From SIG622 sp045596605 (GTDB lineage Bacteria; Bacillota; Clostridia; Oscillospirales; CAG-382): DNA of 19,482 bases. The DNA lies in assembly GCA_045596605.1 (NCBI GenBank), contig JAZOCR010000120.1:1-19482 (forward strand), read 5' to 3'. Shown in pieces: positions 8,294 through 14,605 of this stretch; the first letter of the stretch is position 1, and each line of letters starts with the position of its first letter. The translations under genes and the position numbers were made by a program. The notes beneath the pieces are model-generated. The model was not told where the DNA came from and did no database searches. It saw only the letters and a program-made list of their open reading frames with translations.

Positions 8294-8305
8294 GTACAGA
8301 TGTTC
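8294..8305. promoter_or_regulatory. Candidate LexA operator (SOS-box-like)
   Basis: GTACAGATGTTC fits the Gram-positive SOS core GAAC-N4-GTTC with one mismatch (GTAC for GAAC). It begins just downstream of the -10 box at about the transcription start, the right place for self-repression. The flanking bases do not fit the longer consensus well, so this is tentative. A second half-match (AAAC-AATT-GTTCG, 8218-8230) lies farther upstream. Confidence 0.4.
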
Positions 8306-8357
8306 ACAAAACACTTTTATAAGTGACAATCCCGTTATATGAAAGGAATGGAATTTT

Positions 8358-8963
8358 ATGGCACTCCCATTAAAGCCAAAGGAAAAGCTTGTTCTTGATT
8401 TTATAGCAGAAACGATGAATGAAACAGGCTATGCACCCTCGGTGAGAGATATTTGCAGTGCGCTTAATATCAAGTCTACATCAACGGCTCAGATGTATAT
8501 TGAAAGACTTGAGGCAAAAGGCTATATTGTCAAGGAAGCAGGAAAGTCAAGAACAATGAGACTTGAGCTTCCGGGAAATGATAAAAAGAGATACTCAGTG
8601 CCGATACTTGGTCAGGTTGCCGCAGGTACACCTATACTTACAGTTGAAAATTTTGATGGGTATATTGACTATACCACAGAAAAGGCTTTTGAAAAGGGTA
8701 CGCTTTTTGCACTCAAGGTAAAGGGTGAAAGTATGCGTGATATTGGCATACTAAACGGTGATATCGTTATTGTTGAGCAAAGACAGTACGCAGACAACGG
8801 CGAAATAGTTGTTGCTATGATTGATGACGAGGCTACTGTAAAGCGTTTCTTCAAAGAGGAGGGCAGATACAGACTTCAGCCTGAAAACTCTGAAATGGAG
8901 CCTATTTACACAGATGAGGTAAGTATTCTCGGTAAGGTAGTTGCTCTTGCAAGATATTATTGA
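8358..8963 (+). CDS. lexA: LexA, SOS transcriptional repressor / self-cleaving protease
   Basis: LexA represses DNA-damage genes and is inactivated when RecA filaments trigger self-cleavage. The 201 residues match the normal length. Residues 1-70 form the winged helix-turn-helix (PSVRDICSALNIKSTSTAQM, then IERLEAKGYI). The cleavage site is Ala89-Gly90 within VPILGQVAAGTPI. The catalytic Ser125 lies in VKGESMRDIGI and Lys162 in EATVKRFF, so all key residues are present and the protein should be active. It is a single-gene unit with its own promoter at 8258-8286 and terminators on both sides. Self-regulation is expected from the family, though the operator seen here is imperfect. AAAGGA lies about 10 bases before the ATG. 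Confidence 0.97.
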   Translation: MALPLKPKEKLVLDFIAETMNETGYAPSVRDICSALNIKSTSTAQMYIERLEAKGYIVKEAGKSRTMRLELPGNDKKRYSVPILGQVAAGTPILTVENFDGYIDYTTEKAFEKGTLFALKVKGESMRDIGILNGDIVIVEQRQYADNGEIVVAMIDDEATVKRFFKEEGRYRLQPENSEMEPIYTDEVSILGKVVALARYY

Positions 8964-8986
8964 TTTTTAAACTGAATAATAAAAAT

Positions 8987-9019
8987 AAAAATGACAGAAT
9001 TTATATTCTGTCATTTTTT
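8987..9019. terminator. Bidirectional terminator between lexA and the convergent operon
   Basis: A 14-bp palindrome (AAAAATGACAGAAT / ATTCTGTCATTTTT) with a TTAT loop has A residues on one side and T residues on the other. It can therefore end transcription of lexA from the left and of the radical SAM gene from the right. Confidence 0.9.
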
Positions 9020-9030
9020 ATATATTTAGC

Positions 9031-9963
9031 CTATCCTTTGAATTTATCCCCTTGAAAAACATTTCTTCTGTTCATTTCTCTGTCAACGCCGTTTATGACG
9101 TCGAATTTTTTTACACTCCATAGAGGTGCAACAAGAGTATCACGTGCACCATCACCGGTAATTCTCTGAATTACTGTTTCGTATGGAAGAAGCTCAAGCT
9201 CGTCGCACACAAGGTTAACATACTCGTCAAGAGTAAAGCACTTCACCTTTCCCTCGTTATACATTTTCTCGCATACAGTACCACGAATTATGTGAAGCAT
9301 ATGCAGCTTTACAGAGTGGGGACGAAGAGCTGCAACCGTTTTTACACTTTCCAGCATCATATCCCTGTCTTCACCGGGAAGCCCGTTTATAAGATGAATG
9401 CAGGTGTTTATCCCTTTACTTGACAAACGATTATAGCAGTCAAGAAATTCATTGTAGCTACAGCATCTGTTAATAAGCTCACCGGTTTTGTTATGAATAC
9501 TCTGAAGTCCGAGTTCAACTGTGAGATATGTTCTTTTTGAAAGTTTTGAGAGATATTCAAGGGTATCGTCTTCAATACAGTCGGGTCTTGTTGCAATACT
9601 AATGCCTACAATGTTGTCAAGGGCAAGTGCAGCTTCGAATTTCTCACGGAGTATCGAAAGCGGTGCGTAGGTATTTGTACCAGCCTGAAAATAGGGCATG
9701 TACTTTGCGTTTTTCCACTTTTTATCTATTCCGGCACGGATGCTGCTAAACTGCGCTTCTATACTGTCACAGGGGTTTCCTGCAAAATCACCGCTTCCGC
9801 TTTCAGAGCAGTAAATACAGCCGCCAATGCCCTTTGTGCCGTCTCTGTTTGGGCAGGTGAATCCGGCATTAAGGGATATCTTTGCAACCTTTGTGCCAAA
9901 GCGTGCTTTGAGGTAATTGTCCTGGGTGTTATACCGTTTATTGTTTATTATTTCGTGTGTCAT
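9031..9963 (-). CDS. TIGR01212-family radical SAM protein (YhcC/YtqA-like)
   Basis: 310 residues. The radical SAM cluster motif is Cys37-X11-Cys49-X2-Cys52, in GFTCPNRDGTKGIGGCIYC. This is the spaced motif of the YhcC/YtqA (TIGR01212) group rather than the usual CX3CX2C, and the DGT and GGC residues around it also fit. Later motifs include YFQAGTNTYAP, GISIATRPDC, ELGLQSIH and HLINGLPGED, typical of the barrel. The protein should bind a 4Fe-4S cluster and S-adenosylmethionine; its substrate is not firmly established, and an RNA-modification role fits the neighbours but is inference. It starts 6 bases after the rsmI stop, with only a weak ribosome site (CGGA), so it is probably translated by coupling or reinitiation. 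It is the last gene of a four-gene operon. Confidence 0.92.
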   Translation of the reverse strand: MTHEIINNKRYNTQDNYLKARFGTKVAKISLNAGFTCPNRDGTKGIGGCIYCSESGSGDFAGNPCDSIEAQFSSIRAGIDKKWKNAKYMPYFQAGTNTYAPLSILREKFEAALALDNIVGISIATRPDCIEDDTLEYLSKLSKRTYLTVELGLQSIHNKTGELINRCCSYNEFLDCYNRLSSKGINTCIHLINGLPGEDRDMMLESVKTVAALRPHSVKLHMLHIIRGTVCEKMYNEGKVKCFTLDEYVNLVCDELELLPYETVIQRITGDGARDTLVAPLWSVKKFDVINGVDREMNRRNVFQGDKFKG

Positions 9964-9969
9964 TCCGTA

Positions 9970-10839
9970 TTATATCATTTCCTTGTAAATGTCGTTTTTG
10001 GGCACACCTCTGTCTTTTGCTACTTTTTTTATAGCATCCATTTTTGAAAGGCCTTGTGATGCGTAAAATTCAACATGTGCCTGTACCGTCAGCCCTTGCC
10101 AGAAGAATTCACCTTCCGTAGCCTTTGCACCGTCAATGATTATGACGTACTCGCCACGGGGCTCCTTTTCACAGTAAAGCTTTACAGCGTCCGACAGGGT
10201 GGTTTTCAGAATTTCCTCGTTGAGCTTTGTAATTTCACGTGCAAGACAGATTTCTCTGTCACCAAAGGTGGAGAGAAAGACGTCAAGGGTCTTACGAAGT
10301 CTGTGAGGTGCTTCGTAGAAAATCATAGTGCGCTTTTCGTTTTTGCATTCCTCAAGAATTTCTACTTGCTCCTTTTTGTCTCTCGGCAGGAATCCTTCAA
10401 AGGAAAATCTTCTCGAGCACATTCCGGAGGCAGATAATGCAGTAATTACCGCACTGCAGCCGGGAATTGGTATAACCTTTACTCCATTTTTGTGGCAAAG
10501 TGCGCACAGCTCTTCACCGGGGTCTGAAATTGCAGGAGTTCCTGCATCTGTCACTACTGCGCAGGACTCACCTGACATAAGTCTTGCAACTATCTTTTCA
10601 CCCATTTCACTTTTGTTATGCTCAAAATAGTTTACAATAGGCTTTTTTATTCCGTAAAGAGCCAGAAGCTTTCCGCTTACTCTCGTGTCCTCGGCGGCAA
10701 CAAAGTCAACCTCTGACAGTATTCTTTTTCCACGCTCGGTCATATCGGAAAGATTTCCTATGGGTGTTGCTACTATGTAAAGTGCTCCGGGTATTACTTC
10801 TTTTTCAGGTAAATCCATATTTTTTTCACTTTCAGTCAA
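9970..10839 (-). CDS. rsmI: RsmI, 16S rRNA C1402 2'-O-ribose methyltransferase
   Basis: RsmI methylates the ribose of cytidine 1402 in the ribosomal decoding centre using S-adenosylmethionine. The 289 residues carry the family hallmarks in order: LYIVATPIGNLSDMTERG (about 20-37), VAAEDTR (about 47-53), YFEHNK, and TDAGTPAISDPG (about 97-108), then FYEAPHRL and REITKLNEE. The start is TTG at 10839, with AAAGGAG nine bases upstream. An ATG at 10818 would drop seven residues but has no good ribosome site. The start lies inside the end of the upstream methyltransferase gene (8-base overlap), which suggests coupling. This methyltransferase-then-rsmI order is also seen in Bacillus subtilis (yabB region). 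Confidence 0.96.
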   Translation of the reverse strand: MTESEKNMDLPEKEVIPGALYIVATPIGNLSDMTERGKRILSEVDFVAAEDTRVSGKLLALYGIKKPIVNYFEHNKSEMGEKIVARLMSGESCAVVTDAGTPAISDPGEELCALCHKNGVKVIPIPGCSAVITALSASGMCSRRFSFEGFLPRDKKEQVEILEECKNEKRTMIFYEAPHRLRKTLDVFLSTFGDREICLAREITKLNEEILKTTLSDAVKLYCEKEPRGEYVIIIDGAKATEGEFFWQGLTVQAHVEFYASQGLSKMDAIKKVAKDRGVPKNDIYKEMI

Positions 10840-11599
10840 GTTTCAATACTCCTTTATCACGAATATTTATATAATCCTCTGTATAGCTTCCGTTGTTATT
10901 GTATATAACAAGAGGACGGCTTATTTTCATTCCCTCTTTTGCGTTTTTCTGGGCACGGCAAAGCACGAGCTTGGACTCACCCTCTGCCTTTGAATGAACA
11001 TAGGTCATCTGCTTTATTTCAAATTTTGTATTTTTTGCCGCAGAAAATAGTGTTGAAAGTCTGTCGGGGCGGTAAACTACAAACATACTTCCGCCTGTCC
11101 GAAGAAGATGAAATGCGGCTGAAAAAATATCCTCAAGATTGCACAGAATTTCGTGTCTTGCAATGTTTTTATAGTCGTCTTCACATTCAAATCCGCATTT
11201 TGCGCTCATATAGGGCGGATTTACCGTAACGAAATCTGCGCAGTCACAGGGAAATTTTTCTTTTATGTCTTTTACGTCAATATTGTATACATTAAAGGCA
11301 TCTGAAAGGCCGCTCTCACTTGCACTCATCTCGGAGAGTCGGCAGGCATCTTTGTTTATTTCAATTGCATTTACCTGTAAGTTATTACCGCTTCTGAACT
11401 TATCAAGAAGCATAAGACCTATAATTCCCGTGCCAGAGCAAAGGTCAAAGAGAAGTTTCTTTGATGAAAACTGCATTTTACCTGCGGCGTATGCTGAAAG
11501 AAGTATCGCATCGGTGCCGTAGGAAAAAACGCCTTTTTGTTGATATACGCTAAGGGTAGCATTTATTTTTTCAAGCTTTGGAGATGTTTGTATATCCAT
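10832..11599 (-). CDS. tRNA1(Val) (adenine37-N6)-methyltransferase-like protein (TrmN6/YabB type)
   Basis: 255 residues, a class I S-adenosylmethionine-dependent methyltransferase. Early residues VYQQKGVFSYGTDAILLSAY are the substrate-side signature of this group (compare 'F..gtDaiLLa'). The SAM-binding loop is LFDLCSGTGIIGLMLL (about 50-65), an acidic residue follows at NAIEINKDA (about 78-85), and the N6-adenine catalytic motif is NPPY at about 127-130. Family members modify adenine 37 of tRNA1(Val); the exact target here is inferred. AAGGA lies about 7 bases before the ATG. The gene overlaps rsmI by 8 bases. It is 19 bases downstream of the DUF2238-like gene and shares its promoter. Confidence 0.9.
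   Translation of the reverse strand: MDIQTSPKLEKINATLSVYQQKGVFSYGTDAILLSAYAAGKMQFSSKKLLFDLCSGTGIIGLMLLDKFRSGNNLQVNAIEINKDACRLSEMSASESGLSDAFNVYNIDVKDIKEKFPCDCADFVTVNPPYMSAKCGFECEDDYKNIARHEILCNLEDIFSAAFHLLRTGGSMFVVYRPDRLSTLFSAAKNTKFEIKQMTYVHSKAEGESKLVLCRAQKNAKEGMKISRPLVIYNNNGSYTEDYINIRDKGVLKLD
10849..10855 (-). promoter_or_regulatory. Ribosome binding site supporting the TTG start of rsmI
   Basis: On the minus strand AAAGGAG lies nine bases before the TTG at 10839, within the 3' end of the upstream gene. The alternative ATG at 10818 has no comparable site. Confidence 0.7.
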
Positions 11600-11618
11600 A
11601 AATTATTCCTTGAATTTT

Positions 11619-12383
11619 TTAACTGTTATTATCTGAAGTGTCAGAATTTTCTGCTTTGACACTGTCATTCTTTTGAGATTTCTGAGCTTTATTTTTCTTG
11701 AGGAAGGTTTTTTCGATCCAGCCCCTCTTGTATTTAAGTGAAATATATCCTATTGTTGTCGCAAAAATCGCACCTACAATATCTACTATAATATCCTTCA
11801 TAGTGTCGCCAAGCGCACTGTGCCCTATAAGTTCGGTCCCGTCAGGAAGTCTGAATTTCTGCATATTGAAACCGAGCAGGTGGTCGGCGGCAAACTCGTA
11901 TACCTCCCAGAGTGTTCCAAGCATTACAGAAAAGCAAAAGGCAAAGAAAGCAACGAAGAAAGGTGAGAGCTTCAGATGTGTGTCGTCTTTGTTGTCGTTC
12001 AGAATATTGACAAAGGAAAAACCGAGAGTTCCTATCATAACTCCGCTGAAGGTATGCAGCAGGGTATCCCAGTTCTTGACAGTTATATAAAAGAACCTTA
12101 CTTCACCAAGAAATATCGCACAGTAAAGAAACAGCAGATATACTACCGTCATAAAGGACGGAATTTCAAGGCTGAAACGTTTTTTTACAATACTCGGAAT
12201 AAAGCAGGCAAATACACCGAGAATACACTGGGCAAGCATAAGCAGGTAGTCTGCAGTTATTCTTGGAAGTGTTTCACTTGGGAAAATCATTCTTACAATA
12301 AGGAATATAATGGGTACCATAAAACAGAACAGTACAAAACCGCCGATAAAACGCTCTAAATCAAAACGCTTTTTCTTTTTCAA
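11619..12383 (-). CDS. DUF2238/YjdF-like integral membrane protein
   Basis: 254 residues with about six or seven hydrophobic helices and a charged C-terminal tail (about 220-254, rich in Lys, Ser, Asn and Asp). Conserved polar positions within membrane segments are WDTLLH (105-110), TLWEVYEFAAD (158-167), and GHSALGDTMKDIIVDIVGA (187-205). This 'WD...H ... WE ... GDT..D...D..GA' pattern is what I recall for DUF2238 proteins such as YjdF, whose function is unknown. The start is TTG at 12383, with GAGG eight bases upstream; no ATG occurs before residue 22. It is the first gene of the operon and follows a consensus promoter. The His/Glu/Asp residues in helices hint at metal or small-molecule handling, but that is speculation. 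Confidence 0.75.
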   Translation of the reverse strand: MKKKKRFDLERFIGGFVLFCFMVPIIFLIVRMIFPSETLPRITADYLLMLAQCILGVFACFIPSIVKKRFSLEIPSFMTVVYLLFLYCAIFLGEVRFFYITVKNWDTLLHTFSGVMIGTLGFSFVNILNDNKDDTHLKLSPFFVAFFAFCFSVMLGTLWEVYEFAADHLLGFNMQKFRLPDGTELIGHSALGDTMKDIIVDIVGAIFATTIGYISLKYKRGWIEKTFLKKNKAQKSQKNDSVKAENSDTSDNNS

Positions 12384-12420
12384 TTTGTTTGCCTCGCTTT
12401 CTCAAAAATTATTTTATATA

Positions 12421-12449
12421 ATTTTAGCATAATTTGAAAGGCGTGTCAA
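12421..12449 (-). promoter_or_regulatory. Promoter of the DUF2238 - tRNA methyltransferase - rsmI - radical SAM operon
   Basis: On the minus strand TTGACA (12449-12444), a 17-base spacer and TAAAAT (12426-12421) match consensus closely. The start would be near 12414, about 30 bases before the TTG start codon. No other good promoter was seen in the operon. Confidence 0.85.
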
Positions 12450-12507
12450 TGCTTTTTGTTTATACGAATATTGCAAATTATATGTATATGCCCATCTCAA
12501 TATAGAG

Positions 12508-12536
12508 TTGACTTGTTTACTTTTATGTGGTAAAAT
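12508..12536 (+). promoter_or_regulatory. Promoter of the tetR - alaX unit
   Basis: TTGACT (12508-12513), a 17-base spacer and TAAAAT (12531-12536) precede the regulator by about 40 bases. It runs divergently to the promoter at 12421-12449. The spacer contains TTGTTTACTT, close to the TTGTTTACAA motif upstream of lexA and putP. Confidence 0.82.
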
Positions 12537-12575
12537 AATATATGTAATAAATATCGGTGTACGGGAGGTGCAGGT

Positions 12576-13166
12576 ATGAGCAAGAAGAAAGACAGAAATA
12601 CAAAGGGGAAAATAATAGTTGCCGCATGGAAGCTTTTTTATGAGCAGGGCTATGATAACACCACCGTTGAAGAAATAATAGAAGAATCAGGCACTTCCAA
12701 AGGCTCTTTCTATCACTATTTCGGCGGAAAAGACGAGCTTCTGTCCTCACTTTCATATTTGTTTGATGAGAAATATGAGGAGCTTATGCAGGATTTGGAC
12801 CCTGAAATGAACGCAGTTGACAAGCTTATTTTCCTTAACTGTGAGCTGTTCTCAATGATAGAAAACGGTATAGCCATAGACCTTCTTGCACAGCTTTTCT
12901 CGACACAGCTTGTAACTAAAGGCGAAAAGCATCTTCTTGACCATAACCGTACTTATTATAAGGTTATACGCAGTATCGTTATACAAGGACAGCAAAAAGG
13001 TGAAATAAATGAAAGATTTTCTGTGAATGAAATAGTAAAAGCATACGCACTTTATGAAAGAGCTCTGATGTATGACTGGTGTATATGCGGTGGAGAATAT
13101 TCTCTTAAAAGATACAGCGCACAAATGATGCCGATGTTCCTTGAAGGGTATAAGGCAAAAGATTAA
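12576..13166 (+). CDS. TetR/AcrR-family transcriptional regulator
   Basis: 196 residues, normal family length. The N-terminal helix-turn-helix is clear: KIIVAAWKLFYEQGYDNTTV (about 10-29), EEIIEESGTSKGSFYHYF (about 30-47) and GGKDELLSSLSYLF. The rest is a helical ligand-binding and dimer domain with no recognisable ligand signature. GGGAGGTG lies 7 bases before the ATG. It shares its gap with the divergent four-gene operon, so it may regulate that operon, itself, or both. It likely co-transcribes with the alanyl-tRNA editing gene 34 bases downstream. No clear palindromic operator was found between the divergent promoters. Confidence 0.93.
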   Translation: MSKKKDRNTKGKIIVAAWKLFYEQGYDNTTVEEIIEESGTSKGSFYHYFGGKDELLSSLSYLFDEKYEELMQDLDPEMNAVDKLIFLNCELFSMIENGIAIDLLAQLFSTQLVTKGEKHLLDHNRTYYKVIRSIVIQGQQKGEINERFSVNEIVKAYALYERALMYDWCICGGEYSLKRYSAQMMPMFLEGYKAKD

Positions 13167-13189
13167 CATTATTATATTTTAAAATATGT

Positions 13190-13195
13190 CGGAGA
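13190..13195 (+). promoter_or_regulatory. Ribosome binding site deciding the start of the AlaX-type gene
   Basis: CGGAGA lies five bases before the ATG at 13201. An in-frame ATG at 13186 has only A/T-rich sequence before it, so 13201 is the better start. Confidence 0.7.
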
Positions 13196-13200
13196 AATAT

Positions 13201-14346
13201 ATGACGGAAAAGCTTTATTATAAGGACAGCTATATGAGAGAGTTTTCGGCAACCGTTTTGGAGTGCAGAAAAGAAAACGAAAGATTTGCAATAATACTTG
13301 ACAGAACTGCATTTTTCCCGGAGGGCGGCGGTCAGAGTGCAGATACGGGAAAAATCGGGAATACCTTTGTTTTGGACGTTCAGGAGAACGAGAGGGGAAA
13401 TATAGTTCATTATACAGATTCAGAGCTTTGCGTTGACATGGAGTATCAATGCGCCATTGACTTCGAGAAGAGACTACGCAAAATGCAGAATCATTCGGGA
13501 GAGCACATAGTTTCGGGACTTGTGCACAGCCTTTACGGCTTTGATAACGTCGGTTTCCATCTTGGCACGAAGGACGTAACAATGGATTATAACGGCATAC
13601 TTACAAGAGAGGATATTCTGAAAATAGAATATCTTGCAAATAAAGCCTGTGCGGAAAATCTTGACATAATTTGTATGTTTCCGAGCTCCGATGAGCTTTT
13701 GCAGCTTTCTTACAGAAGCAAAAAAGAGCTGTACGGTGACGTGAGAATTGTAGAGATACCGGGTTATGACCGCTGTGCCTGCTGCGCACCCCACGTGAGA
13801 AAAACAGGTGAGATTGGAATAATCAAGCTTCTTGACTTTATAAAGTACAAGGGCGGGGTAAGAGTGCATATGAAATGCGGTTTTGACGCCCTTGACGATT
13901 ATAACGAAAAGTACAGAAACATTGCACAGATAGCGGAAAGACTCAGCGCAAAGCAAAGCGAGGCTGCTGTTGCAGTTGAGCGGCTCGAGGAAACTCTTGC
14001 ACAGAAAAAGCAGGAAAACGCACAGCTTATGAAAAAGTATATATCTGCAAAAATTGATGCACTGCCAAGATGCGAAGGAAATATCGTTTATTTTGAAAAT
14101 GACCTTGATGCCGATGCACAGAGAGAAGCGGCGAACATAGGCAAAACAAAATGCTCCGGTGTGTTTATCGTTTGCTCCGGAGATGACCAAAACGGCTATA
14201 GATACATCATGGCAAGCACAGGTGTAAAGCTAAAAGCCTACGTCAGGGAAAATATAAAGCTTCCCGGAGGTGGCGGAGGCTCTGATGAGATGATGCAGGG
14301 AATGTTCAAATGTACAAGGGCAGAGATTGAAAAAGCCTTCATATAA
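13201..14346 (+). CDS. AlaX-type alanyl-tRNA editing protein with DHHA1 domain
   Basis: 381 residues. This stand-alone relative of the alanyl-tRNA synthetase editing domain should hydrolyse mischarged Ser- (or Gly-) tRNA(Ala). MTEKLYYKDSYMREFSATVL opens it. The core motif is FFPEGGGQSADTG (about 39-50). Zinc ligands are His98 and His102 (NHSGEHI), with Cys194 and His198 (CACCAPH) completing the HXXXH/CXXXH set. A coiled coil follows (about 240-285), then a DHHA1-like tail with LPGGGGGSDEMMQG (354-367), as in the C-terminal domain of the synthetase. All key residues are present, so it should be active. The length fits the long AlaX class. It follows a TetR gene by 34 bases and ends at a terminator. 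The regulatory link is inferred from position only. Confidence 0.93.
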   Translation: MTEKLYYKDSYMREFSATVLECRKENERFAIILDRTAFFPEGGGQSADTGKIGNTFVLDVQENERGNIVHYTDSELCVDMEYQCAIDFEKRLRKMQNHSGEHIVSGLVHSLYGFDNVGFHLGTKDVTMDYNGILTREDILKIEYLANKACAENLDIICMFPSSDELLQLSYRSKKELYGDVRIVEIPGYDRCACCAPHVRKTGEIGIIKLLDFIKYKGGVRVHMKCGFDALDDYNEKYRNIAQIAERLSAKQSEAAVAVERLEETLAQKKQENAQLMKKYISAKIDALPRCEGNIVYFENDLDADAQREAANIGKTKCSGVFIVCSGDDQNGYRYIMASTGVKLKAYVRENIKLPGGGGGSDEMMQGMFKCTRAEIEKAFI

Positions 14347-14355
14347 TAAAATTCA

Positions 14356-14399
14356 CTGCGGTGATTTTCGCTGGATGCGGAAGTTACCGCAGATTTTTT
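14356..14399 (+). terminator. Intrinsic terminator after the tetR - alaX unit
   Basis: CTGCGGTGATTT pairs with AAGTTACCGCAG (12 bp including two G-T pairs) around a 13-base loop, followed by a run of six T residues. It lies 9 bases after the alaX-type stop. Confidence 0.87.
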
Positions 14400-14410
14400 G
14401 GTATTTTTTG

Positions 14411-14422
14411 TTTGTTTACAAA
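14411..14422. repeat. Short inverted repeat upstream of putP, shared core with the lexA palindrome
   Basis: TTTGTTTACAAA has 5-base arms around TT. Its core TTGTTTACAA is the reverse complement of the lexA-upstream core. It is about 130 bases before the best putP promoter and 42 bases before a TATAAT at 14465-14470 that lacks a good -35 box. Whether it is an operator is unknown. Confidence 0.35.
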
Positions 14423-14544
14423 ATGTTTGATATTTGTATCTGTAATATTTTGTAAAAAGTACAGTATAATAATGCTTGTATAAGTTAAAAATAAGACAAA
14501 ATATTATAAATTAGTACGGAATATAGTCTATACTTTGTTCTATG

Positions 14545-14573
14545 TTGCGTTTCGGAAGAATTTGTGGTAGAAT
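14545..14573 (+). promoter_or_regulatory. putP promoter
   Basis: TTGCGT (14545-14550), a 17-base spacer and TAGAAT (14568-14573) sit just before the gene. The start would be near 14580, and GGAGG (14592-14596) is the ribosome site. The rest of the gap (14400-14544) is A+T-rich and shows only a stray TATAAT at 14465. Confidence 0.7.
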
Positions 14574-14605
14574 ATATATAAATTTTTTATTGGAGGACAG
14601 TAGAA

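Noticed and set aside
8312..8325. Small hairpin CACTT-TTAT-AAGTG in the lexA leader.
   Set aside because: Only 5 bp and A+T-rich; not enough to call a regulatory element.
13474..14190. 238-codon minus-strand open frame inside the AlaX-type gene.
   Set aside because: Composition is odd and no motif is recognised, while the opposite strand has complete catalytic and zinc motifs.
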